From NCBI GenBank assembly GCA_934675465.1, contig CAKUQM010000014.1, positions 1 through 41,359 on the forward strand: a DNA stretch of 41,359 bases. Direction: 5' to 3'. The notes beneath the pieces are model-generated. The model was given only the letters and a program-made list of their open reading frames with translations, did not search any database and was not told the origin of the DNA. Below, piece by piece: positions 8,636 to 16,308 of this stretch (its first letter is position 1; each line of letters begins with the position of its first letter). Source of the stretch: an uncultured Erysipelotrichaceae bacterium (lineage in GTDB: Bacteria; Bacillota_I; Bacilli_A; Erysipelotrichales; Erysipelotrichaceae). The position numbers and the translations under genes are program-made.

Positions 8636-8653
8636 ATAGGGAAGGGGGATTGC

Positions 8654-9193
8654 TTGGATATAGGAAAAAGATTAAAAGCGTTGAGAACTAAGAGTGGCTT
8701 GACTTTAGAAGAGTTGGCCTCCAGATGCGAGCTTACCAAGGGCTTTTTGTCGCAACTGGAAAATAATCTAACGTCCCCGAGTATCTCTACTTTACAAGAT
8801 ATTACCGAGGTGTTAGGTGTTAGCTTAGAAACTTTTTTTAAAGAAGAGAAAGAGGAACAGATACGTTTCAATTCAGATGATTATTTTGTGGATGAGAAGG
8901 AAAAGTCGACAATTACTTGGTTAGTTCCTAATGCACAAAAGAATGAGATGGAACCGATTCATTTGACTTTACAGTATAAGGGTGAATCAAATGAGATAGA
9001 GCCTCATGAGGGAGAAGAATTTGCCTATGTTTTGGAAGGCAAGGTAGATTTGATTGATCTCAATAGTAAGAAGAAGATTACTTTAAAAAAAGGTGAAACA
9101 TTTTATTTAAAGGGCAATTTTAGTCATAAGATTGTCAATAATTCAAAGCAGGTGGCTGAGATCATATGGATTACAACACCACCGTTATTTTAA
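8654..9193 (+). CDS. XRE-family regulator with cupin sensor domain (PuuR-like)
   Basis: A 179-aa DNA-binding regulator. Residues about 1-62 form an XRE helix-turn-helix (DIGKRLKALRTKSGLTLEEL, then GFLSQLENN). Residues about 105-178 form a cupin barrel (EPHEGEEFAYVLEGKVDL, then KKGETFYLKGNFSH). Such proteins often control polyamine or amino-acid uptake operons and may bind a small ligand in the cupin. I chose TTG 8654 because it follows GAAGGGGG and gives the canonical family N-terminus; upstream in-frame codons would add 28 unconserved residues. It lies 9 bp before potA, and the inverted repeat at 8619-8635 may be its own operator. Confidence 0.88.
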   Translation: MDIGKRLKALRTKSGLTLEELASRCELTKGFLSQLENNLTSPSISTLQDITEVLGVSLETFFKEEKEEQIRFNSDDYFVDEKEKSTITWLVPNAQKNEMEPIHLTLQYKGESNEIEPHEGEEFAYVLEGKVDLIDLNSKKKITLKKGETFYLKGNFSHKIVNNSKQVAEIIWITTPPLF

Positions 9194-9202
9194 GGGGAGA
9201 AA

Positions 9203-10774
9203 ATGGAAAAATTAATTGAGTTTAGAAATATCGTCAAGGAATTTGATGGTCAAATTGTTTTAAAGGGTATTAACCTTGATATTTATAAGAACGAGTTTGT
9301 TACTTTGCTAGGTCCTTCAGGCTGTGGTAAGACAACATTATTAAGAATCCTTGGTGGTTTCTTGGATTGTGATGAGGGCAGTGTTATTTTTAATGGTGAA
9401 GAAATTTCTAAGACACCAGCATATCATCGTCCTATTAATACTGTTTTCCAAAAGTATGCGTTGTTTCCACATTTGAATGTTTATGAAAATGTTGCTTTTG
9501 GTTTAAAGATTAAGAAAGTGCCTAATGACTTGATTGAACCTAAGGTTAATAGAATGATTGGTCTTGTAGGTCTTGATGGTTTCCAAAACAAAGATGTTAC
9601 TTTATTGTCTGGTGGTCAACAACAAAGAGTTGCGATTGCTAGAGCTTTGGTTAATGAACCAGATGTATTGTTGCTAGATGAACCTTTAAGTGCTTTGGAT
9701 GCTAAATTAAGAAAAGAGATGCAACAAGAATTAAAGCGTATTCAACAAGAAGTAGGTATCACTTTCATCTTTGTTACACATGATCAAGAAGAAGCTTTAA
9801 CTATGTCTGATAAGATTGTGGTTTTAAAGGATGGTGTTATTGAACAAATCGGTACTCCTACTGAGATTTATAATGAGCCAAAGAATAAGTATGTTGCGAA
9901 GTTTATTGGAGACTCAAATATTGTTGATGGCATCATGAAAAAGGATTATCTTGTTAATTTTGATAAGGAAGATTTCAAGTGCGTTGACTATGACTTTAAG
10001 CCAAATGAACCAGTTGATGTCATTATTAGACCTGAGGACATTGAGATCAAGAAGAAGAATATGGGTAAGATGAATGGCCAGGTAATTTCAGTATTATTCA
10101 AGGGTGTTCATTATGAAGTAATTGTAGAAACAAAGCGTGGTGCTGCTAAGACTATTAAGTTACATGTTTTTGATGATAAGGACGTTGTTAATAGTGAGGC
10201 TAATGAGAACATGCATGCTACTGATTTCATCATGGATATCGAAGATGTTGAGGCTTTAAATGATTCAGAATTAATTCAAAGAGCGAATGCCCAAGCATGG
10301 AATCCAGATACTAATGAGGATATCTTGATTAGCACTGTTGAAAGTGAAATCAAGGAAGAGGCTGGTAGTTATCCTGTAACATTCAAGACTGATGCGGGTA
10401 CAAGCATTACTATTAATGTTTCTGTTGTTGTTCCTCGTGTAAACAAGGATAAGGAAGATAATATCGGTATTCAGGCTTTTGATGTTTATAAGTCAGTTGA
10501 TGAAATTAAAGAGTCTATGGCGATTTCTTATGACTTACAAACTTGGGCTGATGCTTATGCATGGTATTTGGATACAGATGAGAAGGTTGAGATTGATGAT
10601 GTTCGTTTCAACTTTGATCCAAATGAGATTACGGCAGGAGATTATGATGTAACTTTCGTTACTGAGGGTAGAACTTATAAGATTCATACTACTAGTGTTC
10701 AAAAAGAGGGCAGTGTTGTCTCTATTGATTTTGAACCAGATGCAATTCATGTAATGGAAAAGAGTATCGGGTAA
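9203..10774 (+). CDS. potA: Spermidine/putrescine ABC importer ATPase with Ig-like insertion
   Basis: Cytoplasmic ATPase of a polyamine-type importer. Walker A GPSGCGKTT near 37, signature LSGGQQQR near 136 and Walker B LLLDEPLSALD near 156 are intact, as is the H-loop (FVTHDQEE). A TOBE region follows (IIRPEDIEI, then VLFKGVHYEVIVET). At 523 aa the protein is roughly 150-170 aa longer than ordinary PotA. The extra part (about 338-495) contains two related beta-sandwich repeats (ending SYPVTFKTDAGTSITINVSV and DYDVTFVTEGRTYKIHTTSV) of a type usually seen in surface proteins. The last residues (GSVVSIDFEPDAIHVM) return to the TOBE end, so the repeats are an insertion, not an appended tail. A strong AAGGGGAG site precedes the ATG; TAATG couples to potB. 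Confidence 0.93.
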   Translation: MEKLIEFRNIVKEFDGQIVLKGINLDIYKNEFVTLLGPSGCGKTTLLRILGGFLDCDEGSVIFNGEEISKTPAYHRPINTVFQKYALFPHLNVYENVAFGLKIKKVPNDLIEPKVNRMIGLVGLDGFQNKDVTLLSGGQQQRVAIARALVNEPDVLLLDEPLSALDAKLRKEMQQELKRIQQEVGITFIFVTHDQEEALTMSDKIVVLKDGVIEQIGTPTEIYNEPKNKYVAKFIGDSNIVDGIMKKDYLVNFDKEDFKCVDYDFKPNEPVDVIIRPEDIEIKKKNMGKMNGQVISVLFKGVHYEVIVETKRGAAKTIKLHVFDDKDVVNSEANENMHATDFIMDIEDVEALNDSELIQRANAQAWNPDTNEDILISTVESEIKEEAGSYPVTFKTDAGTSITINVSVVVPRVNKDKEDNIGIQAFDVYKSVDEIKESMAISYDLQTWADAYAWYLDTDEKVEIDDVRFNFDPNEITAGDYDVTFVTEGRTYKIHTTSVQKEGSVVSIDFEPDAIHVMEKSIG

Positions 10775-11553
10775 TGAAGAGTTTTAGAAGACTTGTTTAC
10801 CCATATATGGTGTGGGCGTTCATTATTATTGTTTTGCCAATGTTGATTATGCTATTTTATGCGTTCACCATTGATGGCAATAGTGTTTTGAATGTTAAAT
10901 TTTCTTTTGATAACTTTGTAAGATTCTTTAGTGATCCTATCTTCTTTAATGTTTTATTAAGAAGTATAAAGATCGCCCTAGTTACAACAGTTATTTGTAT
11001 TGTGGTTGGTTATCCTGCTGCGTATTTTATTTCAAGTTTAAAGCCTAATTCACAGGCCTTGATGGTATTGATGGTTACTTTGCCTCAACTTATCAATATG
11101 CTAGTTAGAACTTATGCTTGGCGTGGTATTTTGTTGAATACTGACTTTGGCCCTGAGTTAAAGATTTATATTGGTATGGTTTATAACTTCTTACCTTTCA
11201 TGATTCTTCAAATCTATACTTCTTTGGCTAAGATGGATAAGTCATTATTAGTAGCAGCTATGGACTTGGGCTGTGATAGTGTTAAGGCTTTCTTAAAGGT
11301 TACTTTACCATTAAGTGTTCCTGGCATTATTTCAGGTATTACTCTTGTATTCTTGCCGGCTGTAAGTAGTTTCTTTATTCCTAAGTTGTTGGGTGGTGGT
11401 TCTTATGTTCTTGTTGGTAATTTGATTGAGAACTATTTCATTACTACTGGTGACTGGAATTTTGGTGCGGCTGTAAGTTTGATTATGACTGTGGTTATTT
11501 TGATTAGTATGTATTTTACTAGAAAACTAGATTATGATAAGGAGAATCGCTAA
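10774..11553 (+). CDS. potB: Spermidine/putrescine ABC importer permease PotB
   Basis: A 259-aa inner-membrane permease of the binding-protein-dependent transport family with about six membrane spans. The first follows a short basic N-terminus (WAFIIIVLPMLIMLFYAF). The cytoplasmic coupling loop is AAMDLGCDSVKAFLKVTLPLSVPGI (first Ala near 163), which contacts PotA. It forms the channel with PotC. Start and stop overlap its neighbours by one base (TAATG at both ends), indicating tightly coupled translation and matched subunit output. Confidence 0.93.
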   Translation: MKSFRRLVYPYMVWAFIIIVLPMLIMLFYAFTIDGNSVLNVKFSFDNFVRFFSDPIFFNVLLRSIKIALVTTVICIVVGYPAAYFISSLKPNSQALMVLMVTLPQLINMLVRTYAWRGILLNTDFGPELKIYIGMVYNFLPFMILQIYTSLAKMDKSLLVAAMDLGCDSVKAFLKVTLPLSVPGIISGITLVFLPAVSSFFIPKLLGGGSYVLVGNLIENYFITTGDWNFGAAVSLIMTVVILISMYFTRKLDYDKENR

Positions 11554-12350
11554 TGAAGAAGAAGTTTGATTTTAGAAAGCTTTATTTAGCTTTAATTATT
11601 ATTTTCTTTTATGCGCCTATCGTATATGTAATTTTCTTCTCTTTTAATTCATCTAGATCTTTGACTACTTTTACAGGTTTCTCTTTAAGATGGTATGAGA
11701 AGATGTTTAGATCACGTAGCATGATGGAGTCTGTCTACTATTCAGTGATTATTGCGGTTATTGCGACTATTGTGTCTACTATTGTTGGAACTTTGGCTTC
11801 AATTGGTTTAAGTAAGTCTAAAAGACTAGTTAGGGAAGTGGTTACTCAGGTTAATAATCTTCCTATGCTTAATCCGGATATTGTTACTGCGATTGGTTTT
11901 ATGTTGTTTTTCTCAAGTTTACAAATTCCAACTGGTTTTGGGACTTTGTTGTTAGCACATATTGCCTTCTGTATTCCTTATGTAATGTTGTCAGTTACAC
12001 CAAAGTTAAGACAGCTTGATGATAATTTGGCTGAGGCAGCATTAGACTTGGGTTGTACACCTTTACAAGCTTTGACTAAGGTTATTCTTCCTCAAATCAA
12101 GGAAGGTGTGTTCTCTGGTGCTTTGGTTGCCTTTATGATGTCTTTTGATGACTTCGTAATTTCTTACTTTACTACAGGCCCGGGAATCAATAACATTTCT
12201 ACTTATGTTTATTCTACAAGTAAGCGTATTAATCCTAGTATTAACGCTTTAAGTACTTTGATTGTTTTAGGTATTACCGTTATACTTATAGTGGTTAATG
12301 TGATTCCGATGTTAAGACAAAGGAGACTAAAACATGAGAAAGTTATGTAG
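11553..12350 (+). CDS. potC: Spermidine/putrescine ABC importer permease PotC
   Basis: A 265-aa permease, partner of PotB, with about six spans and the coupling loop EAALDLGCTPLQALTKVILP near 165-185. The motif FFYAPIVYVIFFSFNSS at the first span is typical of PotC. Its 3' end overlaps potD by 17 bp. Together with PotA, PotB and PotD it makes a complete importer; the exact polyamine cannot be decided from sequence. Confidence 0.93.
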   Translation: MKKKFDFRKLYLALIIIFFYAPIVYVIFFSFNSSRSLTTFTGFSLRWYEKMFRSRSMMESVYYSVIIAVIATIVSTIVGTLASIGLSKSKRLVREVVTQVNNLPMLNPDIVTAIGFMLFFSSLQIPTGFGTLLLAHIAFCIPYVMLSVTPKLRQLDDNLAEAALDLGCTPLQALTKVILPQIKEGVFSGALVAFMMSFDDFVISYFTTGPGINNISTYVYSTSKRINPSINALSTLIVLGITVILIVVNVIPMLRQRRLKHEKVM

Positions 12351-13383
12351 TATATTGTTGGTTTTAATATTATTGAGTGCTTGTGTTAAAACTAATTACA
12401 ACAATGGTGAATTGAATATCTTCATGCCTGGTGAGTATATCAGTGATGAGGTAGTTGAACAGTTCGAGTATGAATACGGGGTTAAGGTTAAGATTACTTT
12501 GTTTGATACAAATGAATCAATGTATACAAAATTATTAACTAATACTTCAAGTTATGACATCATTCTTCCAAGTGATTATATGATTGAAAGATTGATTAAT
12601 GAGGATATGCTTCAAAAGTTAGATAAGTCTAAGCTCCCATGTCTTGAGTACTTATATGATGGTGTTAAGAATATGGATTATGATCCTGATAATGATTATT
12701 CGGTTCCATATTTTTGGGGCAATGGCGGTATTGTCTATGATAGTACCATTGTTGATTCCAAAGATGTAGAAACTGAGGGTTGGGCTGTTTTGAAGAATAC
12801 TAAGTATAAGGGTCAAATCTATATGTATGATTCTATTAGAGATATTTTCATGGTTGCGTTTAAGGATTTGGGCTATTCAATGGGTACTAATGATCCAAAG
12901 GAAATTAACGATGCCTATAACTGGTTGGTAGATGTAGCTAAGACTATGGCTCCTGCTTATGCGACTGATGAGTGTATTGATGGTTTGGCTTATGGTGAGA
13001 AGGCTATGGGCTTTATGTATTCAGGTGATGCAGCTTATATCTTGTCTGAGAATGAAAATATGAGGTATTATGCACCAGATGAGGGTACTAACTATTTCGT
13101 TGATGCGATGGTTATTCAAAAGGGTGCTAAGAATGTTGAGAATGCTTATAAGTTTATGAATTATATTACAGACTATGATGCAGCTTTTGAGAATAGTTTG
13201 TATGTAGGTTATGCTTCTGTTAATAAGGAAGTCTTACGTGATTTGACTTTACCGGATGGTGATTTTGATGGTAATGAGGCTTATATTCCTCGTGATAGGA
13301 ATAGTCATGATGAGGTTTTCCATAATAATGAGAAGCAATTAGCTACTATTTCAGAGCTTTGGGTTAAGGTTAAGAATCATTAG
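12334..13383 (+). CDS. potD: Spermidine/putrescine-binding lipoprotein PotD
   Basis: A 349-aa extracellular substrate-binding protein. The signal peptide (RKLCSILLVLILL) ends in a lipobox LLSAC with Cys near 17, so it is anchored to the outer face of the membrane by lipid. The mature part resembles PotD/PotF: LNIFMPGEYISDEV, FEYEYGVKVKIT, YDIILPSDYMIERL, VPYFWGNGGIVYD and FMYSGDAAYI. It delivers ligand to PotBC. It is the last gene of the operon and is followed directly by a terminator. Confidence 0.93.
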   Translation: MRKLCSILLVLILLSACVKTNYNNGELNIFMPGEYISDEVVEQFEYEYGVKVKITLFDTNESMYTKLLTNTSSYDIILPSDYMIERLINEDMLQKLDKSKLPCLEYLYDGVKNMDYDPDNDYSVPYFWGNGGIVYDSTIVDSKDVETEGWAVLKNTKYKGQIYMYDSIRDIFMVAFKDLGYSMGTNDPKEINDAYNWLVDVAKTMAPAYATDECIDGLAYGEKAMGFMYSGDAAYILSENENMRYYAPDEGTNYFVDAMVIQKGAKNVENAYKFMNYITDYDAAFENSLYVGYASVNKEVLRDLTLPDGDFDGNEAYIPRDRNSHDEVFHNNEKQLATISELWVKVKNH

Positions 13384-13407
13384 GAGTGTATTTTGCACTC
13401 CTTTCTT
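13383..13407 (+). terminator. Terminator of the pot operon
   Basis: GGAGTG and CACTCC form a 6-bp stem with a 7-nt loop followed by TTTCTT, directly after the potD stop. Confidence 0.75.
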
Positions 13408-13408
13408 A

Positions 13409-13414
13409 TAAAAT
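13409..13414 (+). promoter_or_regulatory. -10 element for a leaderless PAP2 mRNA
   Basis: TAAAAT at 13409-13414 is followed by 6 nt and then ATG 13421. No Shine-Dalgarno site lies between. No convincing -35 is visible at 16-18 bp. Confidence 0.45.
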
Positions 13415-13420
13415 GTAGAT

Positions 13421-14011
13421 ATGGCACTATTTTTAGATACATTTTTTTATGAATTTGATTATTTCTTTTTAAAGCTGTTCCATGAATTAGCTTTAATAGC
13501 CGGTAATGTGTTAACACCTATTAGCAAGTTTTTGGCGGTTACTGGTAATGTACCTTTTCTTGTTGCGTTTTATATTGGAGTAATCTTATTGTTTATTCCT
13601 AAATATAGAAAGTATGGAATAGTGATGATTACATCTATTGTCATAGGGGCTATTTTAACCAATTTGGCAGTCAAACCTGTTGTCTTTAGAATGAGACCTT
13701 ATCAAAGTAACGTTTTGGAATTTAGACAATGGTGGGAGTTTGTAGGTTGTGCAACAGAGGCTGATTCTTCTTTCCCTAGTGGCCATACAACTGCAGCTAG
13801 CGCAGCTTCACTTGGTTTCTTTTTAATAAGTAAACGTAAGAGAATAAATTGGGTTGTGCTTTTATATCCAATTATCATGGCATGTTCAAGAGTTTATCTT
13901 TGTGTTCATTATCCAAGTGATGTCTTAGCTGGTTTGATTGTTGGTTCTATTGCGGCAATATTGGCGTACAATTTGATTAATTATATATACACAAAAAGAA
14001 GGCTTGCGTAG
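13421..14011 (+). CDS. PAP2-superfamily membrane phosphatase
   Basis: A 196-aa polytopic membrane protein with about five hydrophobic segments and the three PAP2 phosphatase motifs: KPVVFRMRP near 87-95, PSGHTTAA near 120-127 and SRVYLCVHYPSDVLAG near 151-166, including the catalytic His residues. Family members dephosphorylate lipid phosphates such as undecaprenyl pyrophosphate or phosphatidate on the outer face of the membrane. The substrate is not determined. The gene probably has a leaderless mRNA. The stop codon lies inside its own terminator stem. Confidence 0.9.
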   Translation: MALFLDTFFYEFDYFFLKLFHELALIAGNVLTPISKFLAVTGNVPFLVAFYIGVILLFIPKYRKYGIVMITSIVIGAILTNLAVKPVVFRMRPYQSNVLEFRQWWEFVGCATEADSSFPSGHTTAASAASLGFFLISKRKRINWVVLLYPIIMACSRVYLCVHYPSDVLAGLIVGSIAAILAYNLINYIYTKRRLA

Positions 14012-14023
14012 TCTTCTTTTTGT
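13991..14023 (+). terminator. Terminator of the PAP2 gene
   Basis: A 13-bp stem from ACAAAAAGAAGGC to GTCTTCTTTTTGT (one G-U pair) with a 7-nt loop TTGCGTA. It includes the last codons and stop of the PAP2 gene. The loop carries the -35 of the ribU promoter. Confidence 0.8.
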
Positions 14024-14031
14024 ACTATAAT
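14004..14031 (+). promoter_or_regulatory. ribU promoter
   Basis: -35 TTGCGT (14004-14009, in the terminator loop), 16-bp spacer, -10 TATAAT (14026-14031). Predicted start is near 14038, just before the FMN riboswitch. Confidence 0.6.
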
Positions 14032-14040
14032 AAATTTAGT

Positions 14041-14141
14041 TTTCAGGGCAGGGTTAGATTCCCGATCGGTGGTTATACCCCACGAGCGTAAGCTGAACTT
14101 GTGTGATTCAAGTGGCGACAGTACAGTCTGGATGGAAGGAG
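14041..14141 (+). ncRNA. FMN riboswitch (RFN element)
   Basis: Conserved blocks are present in order: CAGGGCAGGGT, ATTCCCGATCGG, CCCCACGAGCG, GTGTGATTC, GGCGACAGTACAGTCTGGAT, then GGAAGGAG. The element binds flavin mononucleotide. There is no terminator between it and ribU. The ribosome site AAGGAG forms its 3' edge and can pair with the 5' TTTTC side, so FMN should block translation initiation rather than end transcription. Confidence 0.95.
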
Positions 14142-14149
14142 ATTTTTTT

Positions 14150-14743
14150 ATGTTGAAGACTAATTCTAAAACACATTTTATAGTGTGTATCGCAATACTT
14201 GGCGCTTTGTCAGGTGTTTTAATGTTGTTGGAGTTTCCACTTCCAATAGCTCCACCTTTCTATAAGGTTGATTTATCTGATGTGGCAGCTTTGATTGGTG
14301 GCTTTGGCTTAGGACCTATGGCTGGTGTTCTTATTTGTTTAGTTAAAGTACTTATTTCTATTGTCTTAGATGGTACTAAAACAGCTTTTGTGGGTGAGTT
14401 TGCAGCATTTTTAATGGATGGAACATTCGTCTTTGTCTCAAGTCTTATCTATCAAAAGAAGCATGATAAGAAGGGCGCTATTATTTCATTATTATGTGGT
14501 GTAATTGCCTTAACTTTAATGGGTATGGTAGCTAATTATTATTTAATGGTTCCAGCTTATGTTAAGTTTATGAATTTTCCATTAGAAGCTATTATTAGTA
14601 TGGGTAGCGCAATCAATGCCAATGTTAATTCTTTATGGACGCTAATTCTATTCTGTACAGCACCATTTAATCTTGTTAAGGGTTTAATTATTAGTGTGTT
14701 AACGTTTGTCTTATATAAGCGTGTATCACCATTATTAAAGTAA
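14150..14743 (+). CDS. ribU: Riboflavin ECF transporter S component RibU
   Basis: A 197-aa integral membrane protein with about six hydrophobic helices. Residues near 30-65 (EFPLPIAPPFYKVDLSDVAA) match the RibU signature, where the loop before helix 2 lines the riboflavin pocket. S components work with a shared EcfAA'T energising module, which is not in this window. The start at ATG 14150 is fixed by the riboswitch's AAGGAG; a longer in-frame reading would run through the riboswitch itself. Its stop TAA is part of the 38-bp palindromic terminator. Confidence 0.93.
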   Translation: MLKTNSKTHFIVCIAILGALSGVLMLLEFPLPIAPPFYKVDLSDVAALIGGFGLGPMAGVLICLVKVLISIVLDGTKTAFVGEFAAFLMDGTFVFVSSLIYQKKHDKKGAIISLLCGVIALTLMGMVANYYLMVPAYVKFMNFPLEAIISMGSAINANVNSLWTLILFCTAPFNLVKGLIISVLTFVLYKRVSPLLK

Positions 14744-14778
14744 TTAAAAAATACTTCATATGAAGTATTTTTTAATTA
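14741..14778. terminator. Bidirectional terminator, 38-bp perfect palindrome
   Basis: Two 19-nt arms (14741-14759 and 14760-14778) are exact reverse complements with no spacer. A and T runs make it a T-tailed terminator in both directions. It includes the stop codons of ribU on the plus strand and of the convergent gene on the minus strand. Confidence 0.9.
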
Positions 14779-15327
14779 GTCTTTCTTTTCAGTTTTAGTC
14801 TTAACTTTTTCTAAGAAACCAATCATCTTATCTAGACTCTTATCAGCGATGTCTAGAGCACCCATTTTAACATCTTTGATAGTTTGTTGAGTTTCAGGCT
14901 TGTTGATAAAGTCGACGATTGAGTCTTTAATGTCAGTGGCTACTTTGATGGCACCTTGGACATTTTCATTTTCTACAAACTTTTCCATTGTTGATTTACC
15001 AATGTTATCGTTGTCGATTTTTACATATTTGGCATCAGTTCCTGGTTTGATTTCTTCAAATTTAGCGAAGGCAAAGTTTGCGGCTTGTTTACACTTTTCA
15101 TCAACTCTGTCTAAGAACTTGTTTAGTTCGTCTTCGTCTTTAATTTGTTCAACGACATTTCTTAGCTTAATTCCTGCTTCATCGATAGTACCGATTGTCT
15201 TTTCAGCTACAGTTTTGATTTTTAAAGCTTCATCTTCGTTAGCGTCTTGTAGTTTTCTATTTGCGGCATCTTTAATGTCACCGACAATTTCTTGCATATT
15301 CTTAATTGTTTCATCAAATCTACTCAT
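14776..15327 (-). CDS. Helical hypothetical protein, phasin/YtxH-like in style
   Basis: A 183-aa soluble, highly charged protein predicted to be almost all helix (MSRFDETIKNMQEIVGDIKD at the start, many Lys/Glu/Asp heptads, tail KVKTKTEKKD). No membrane span, signal peptide or catalytic motif is visible. I do not recognise the family; amphipathic helical stress or scaffold proteins look similar. The start at 15327 is chosen because GGAGGTG sits 6 nt upstream; an in-frame GTG five codons earlier lies within the leader. A TATAAT on this strand at 15353-15348 is the likely promoter. It is divergent from the XpaC-like operon with about 55 bp between starts, hinting at shared control. Confidence 0.75.
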   Translation of the reverse strand: MSRFDETIKNMQEIVGDIKDAANRKLQDANEDEALKIKTVAEKTIGTIDEAGIKLRNVVEQIKDEDELNKFLDRVDEKCKQAANFAFAKFEEIKPGTDAKYVKIDNDNIGKSTMEKFVENENVQGAIKVATDIKDSIVDFINKPETQQTIKDVKMGALDIADKSLDKMIGFLEKVKTKTEKKD

Positions 15328-15368
15328 TATATGCACCTCCACATATAATTATACTATTAAAAATATTG

Positions 15369-15374
15369 TATAAT
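15369..15374 (+). promoter_or_regulatory. -10 element for a leaderless XpaC-like operon mRNA
   Basis: TATAAT is followed by 7 nt and ATG 15382, with no Shine-Dalgarno site. It overlaps the region holding the divergent minus-strand promoter. No clear -35 is seen. Confidence 0.5.
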
Positions 15375-15381
15375 TGTTGTC

Positions 15382-16308
15382 ATGAGAAGAAATGGAAGCG
15401 GATTTGGTTTTTTTGGTTTAATATTATTTTTTATGATTTTTGGTGATCTTATTGGTGGGATTACGGTTGCATTGATGTCACTTATTCCTTTGGGCGCTAT
15501 TGGTCTTTTGGTTTATTCGATTGTTAAGGGTGGTGATTCTAATAAGAAGAATGATTTTAGAAGAGCTGTACCTAAGAAAAAGGCATATTCTATGAAGAAT
15601 GGTGATTTGAATAAGATTGACAAGAAACTTGCGAATTATTTTAAGCATAATATTTCTTTGCCAGTAGTTGATGATATTTCTTTGACAACACAATCTGGTA
15701 AGTTTACAACAGCTGATCAATTGTATCTTACTTATAAGGATGAGAAGATTTGTAAACTGGGTGAATTTAATTCACAATATGGTGATGTTTATAAGAAGAT
15801 CATGGACTTGTTGCTGGTGTTTTCTACTAAGGATGAGGATTTCTTGAAGGCTGAGGTTAAGGTAGATGAGTCTAAGAAGAAGAATAAGTTGAGTAGTGGT
15901 GAGAAGTATATTGAGCGTATTAATGAGCTTAATAATTCTATTCCACAAGAGGAAATAACTAATGGTTTGTATCAAACTTGCGATCTTTTGAAGCAATTAA
16001 ATTATTTGACTGAGAATAAGGATGATAATCCTAAGGTTACTAAGCTGTATGATTATTATTTGCCTATTCTAGTTTCGGCTTTAGAGAAGTATAAGAAGCT
16101 ACAGGATTCTAAGGTGATTAATGATGATTTTAAACAGACTGAGGCTGGTTTGATCAAGACTATTGTGCTTATTAATGAGGCTTTGAAGACTATTATCGGA
16201 AGTATGCAAGAAGATGATTATATGAATATTAATGCGGATGTGAGTACTTTACAATCTTTATTAAAGAAGGATGGTTATGGAAGTGATCCGTTTGGGAGTG
16301 ATAAATAA
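15382..16308 (+). CDS. XpaC-like membrane protein (5-bromo-4-chloroindolyl phosphate hydrolysis family)
   Basis: A 308-aa protein with two hydrophobic segments near 8-25 and 28-48, a basic cytoplasmic linker, a middle region of about 60-140, and a C-terminal helical domain (about 170-300). The C-terminal segment VTKLYDYYLPILVSALEKY followed by DVSTLQSLLKKDG resembles XpaC, a family of unclear function named for an indolyl-phosphate hydrolysis phenotype and often paired with TelA. No TelA is present here. It heads a three-gene operon; its stop overlaps the next start (TAATG). The family call rests on remembered motif patterns, so it is moderate. Confidence 0.65.
   Translation: MRRNGSGFGFFGLILFFMIFGDLIGGITVALMSLIPLGAIGLLVYSIVKGGDSNKKNDFRRAVPKKKAYSMKNGDLNKIDKKLANYFKHNISLPVVDDISLTTQSGKFTTADQLYLTYKDEKICKLGEFNSQYGDVYKKIMDLLLVFSTKDEDFLKAEVKVDESKKKNKLSSGEKYIERINELNNSIPQEEITNGLYQTCDLLKQLNYLTENKDDNPKVTKLYDYYLPILVSALEKYKKLQDSKVINDDFKQTEAGLIKTIVLINEALKTIIGSMQEDDYMNINADVSTLQSLLKKDGYGSDPFGSDK

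Noticed and set aside
14900..15373. Long plus-strand frame opposite the helical protein gene
   Set aside because: It is the Ser/Leu-rich antisense shadow of a gene with a good ribosome site and terminator on the other strand.
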